A DNA stretch of 6,661 bases from Nitrospirales bacterium. Lineage in GTDB: Bacteria; Nitrospirota; Nitrospiria; Nitrospirales; UBA8639. The notes under the pieces were generated by a model. That model searched no databases, was not told the origin of the DNA, and worked only from the letters and a program-made list of their open reading frames with translations. The position numbers were made by a program, and so were the translations under genes. Position 1 is the first letter of the stretch. Each line of letters starts with the position of its first letter. Shown one piece after another: positions 5,427 through 6,661 of the stretch. The stretch spans positions 1 through 6,661 of the forward strand of contig BQIY01000126.1 in NCBI GenBank assembly GCA_021604265.1, given 5' to 3'.

Positions 5427-6395
5427 ATGGCAACCGAGTTAAAGATGATTCAACCGTCCACACCAGACAGTGGAGATGTATGCACCTATATGTGGGCCTG
5501 TGCAATTTGTGATGAAACAGAGACCTGTCAAAAGGATAAGGAAGGGCATAGTCGTTGGCTGGTCGCGAAGCGGATGGAGCGTATCGATTATAAAGTTTTA
5601 GTCATGAGTAACAAAGGTGGTGTGGGAAAGAGCACGATGACCACCAATCTTGCCATCAGCTTAGCGCTGAAAGGCTACGAAGTCGGTGTCTGTGATATGG
5701 ACATCCACGGGCCTAACATCCCCAAGATGGTTGGCGCTGAAGGGGAGAAGCTGAAGATCAGCTCCGGGGGAGGTATTATTCCGCATCAAGTCTATAATTT
5801 AAAAATCGCCTCCATGTCATTTTTACTTCAGAACTCTGACGATCCGATTATTTGGCGTGATGCGTATAAATATGAATTCATCAATCAATTGCTGGGTGGG
5901 GTGGAATGGCAGGATCTCAACTTTTTACTTATTGATTTGCCGCCGGGAACCGGCAATGAGTCGGTCACGACGATCGACCTAATCGGTGATGTGAGTGGAT
6001 GTGTGATTGTCTCGACCCCTCAGGAAGTGGCCTTGCTCGATGCCCGAAAGTCTGTCACATTTGCGAGAGACAGTGAAATTCCTATTGTCGGGATTGTGGA
6101 GAACATGAGCGGCCTGGATTGTCCGCATTGTCATGAACATATTGAAGTGTTTCGGAAAGGCGGAGGAGAGGCGTCTGCTCATGATATGGGCGTCCCATTT
6201 TTAGGGCGGGTGCCGTTAGACCCGGAACTGGTCACGCAAAGCGACCGAGGCGAACCGTATGCACTCTTTCATTCAGATTTGCCCACGGCTGAGGCCATTC
6301 ATAATATTGCGAATCAAGTTGATGATTTCTGCAAAAAAAAGGGTACGCTGGTTCAACCATCAGCTCGTCCGGCCCCGTTCGTGAAGAAAAAATAA
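5427..6395 (+). CDS. mrp: Mrp/NBP35-family P-loop ATPase, iron-sulfur cluster carrier
   Basis: This is a cytoplasmic ATPase of the Mrp/ApbC/NBP35 group, which holds Fe-S clusters at a dimer interface and passes them to target enzymes. The 322 residues show a deviant Walker A KGGVGKST (63-70), a DMD switch (90-92), DLPPGTG (170-176), ENMSG (225-229) and the cluster-bridging CPHC (C232, C235) followed by a GGGE loop. The N-terminus lacks the MIP18/FeSA-type domain found in many bacterial Mrp proteins. It carries C19, C25, C28 and C34 instead, spaced C-x5-C-x2-C-x5-C; the last three match the ferredoxin-like NBP35 motif, while the first spacer is shorter than in NBP35. A strong ribosome site (GGAGG, 5416-5420) precedes the ATG. 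Its place between mogA and moeA suggests service to molybdoenzymes that also hold Fe-S clusters. An A8 run (6333-6340) lies near the 3' end. Confidence 0.94.
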   Translation: MATELKMIQPSTPDSGDVCTYMWACAICDETETCQKDKEGHSRWLVAKRMERIDYKVLVMSNKGGVGKSTMTTNLAISLALKGYEVGVCDMDIHGPNIPKMVGAEGEKLKISSGGGIIPHQVYNLKIASMSFLLQNSDDPIIWRDAYKYEFINQLLGGVEWQDLNFLLIDLPPGTGNESVTTIDLIGDVSGCVIVSTPQEVALLDARKSVTFARDSEIPIVGIVENMSGLDCPHCHEHIEVFRKGGGEASAHDMGVPFLGRVPLDPELVTQSDRGEPYALFHSDLPTAEAIHNIANQVDDFCKKKGTLVQPSARPAPFVKKK

Positions 6396-6448
6396 GAATC
6401 ACGACGTTAACAAAATGAGAGCGTGAGAAAGGTAGCTTGGCACTGACC

Positions 6449-6661
6449 ATGAATGGATTGACATCGCTCGAAAAAGCACAGCAAATTGTTCTGGATTCCG
6501 CCGCTTCCCTTGGATGCGAAAAAGTCGGGTTGGTGGAAGCGATGGGACGTGTTCTCGGTGAAGATATTATTGCACTTCGCGATAATCCGCCCTGGAATAA
6601 TTCTGCCATGGACGGATTTGCTGTTCGATGGGAAGACATTAAACAGGACTTTGCCATTACC
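6449..6661 (+). CDS. moeA: Molybdopterin molybdenumtransferase MoeA, N-terminal part (3' truncated by window)
   Basis: MoeA inserts molybdate into adenylated molybdopterin, the step after MogA. The 71 visible residues match the family's start: GLTSLEKAQQIV, then VEAMGRVLGEDI, then DNPPWNNSAMDGFAVR at about 45-60, which contains the conserved NSAMDG motif. The frame stays open to the last base, so most of the roughly 400-residue protein lies outside. The start is uncertain: the ATG at 6449 has no ribosome site at normal distance, whereas an in-frame TTG at 6437 has GAAAGG (6427-6432) 4 bases upstream and would add MALT. The longer version also aligns well with the N-terminal length of E. coli MoeA, and mogA in this cluster already uses TTG. 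It follows mrp by 53 bases (41 with the TTG start). Confidence 0.93.
   Translation, partial: MNGLTSLEKAQQIVLDSAASLGCEKVGLVEAMGRVLGEDIIALRDNPPWNNSAMDGFAVRWEDIKQDFAIT

Noticed and set aside
6232..6657. Open frame of 141 codons on the minus strand
   Set aside because: It overlaps the end of mrp and the start of moeA, both well supported, and the translation is featureless.
1..6661. Mobile elements, CRISPR arrays, tRNA or rRNA genes
   Set aside because: No transposase, integrase, regularly spaced repeats, tRNA cloverleaf or rRNA sequence was recognised on either strand.

Overview
The window is bacterial, with Gram-negative envelope genes (an outer-membrane barrel, a periplasmic HtrA protease, a Tat translocase subunit). 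Base composition is roughly balanced, and AGGAG-type ribosome sites precede several starts. The gene order htrA-tatC-mogA-mrp-moeA, together with an isolated short rod-family gene, is what I would expect from a Nitrospira-like member of Nitrospirota. That assignment rests on gene order and protein style only, so it is a low-confidence inference; no rRNA or phylogenetic marker is present.

Left part (1-1325): the 3' end of an outer-membrane beta-barrel protein gene on the plus strand (3-350) converges, 18 bases apart, on a minus-strand zinc-dependent medium-chain dehydrogenase (369-1325) with intact catalytic and structural zinc ligands.

Middle part (1326-2405): a divergent intergenic region holds an overlapping palindrome (1523-1538). 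It is followed by a minimal 117-residue flagellar rod-family protein (1565-1918) with no other flagellar gene in view. Next is a noncoding stretch of about 490 bases (1919-2405) ending in plausible promoter sequences for the operon downstream.

Right part (2406-6661): a compact plus-strand cluster with gaps of 10, 26, 36 and 53 bases. It comprises a Do-family serine protease with two PDZ domains and a collagen-like insert (htrA), TatC, a MogA/MoaB-type molybdopterin adenylyltransferase with a TTG start, an Mrp/NBP35 P-loop ATPase carrying an N-terminal Cys cluster, and the first 71 codons of MoeA. I see no terminator between these genes. Read together, the set covers late molybdenum-cofactor assembly (MogA, MoeA), Fe-S cluster delivery (Mrp), export of folded cofactor-loaded enzymes (TatC) and periplasmic quality control (HtrA). 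This would suit exported Mo/Fe-S oxidoreductases, and the functional link is inferred from gene order.

The most unusual non-protein signal is a 13-bp perfect inverted repeat inside the first 60 bases of tatC, overlapping a second, mutually exclusive hairpin just before an internal ATG.
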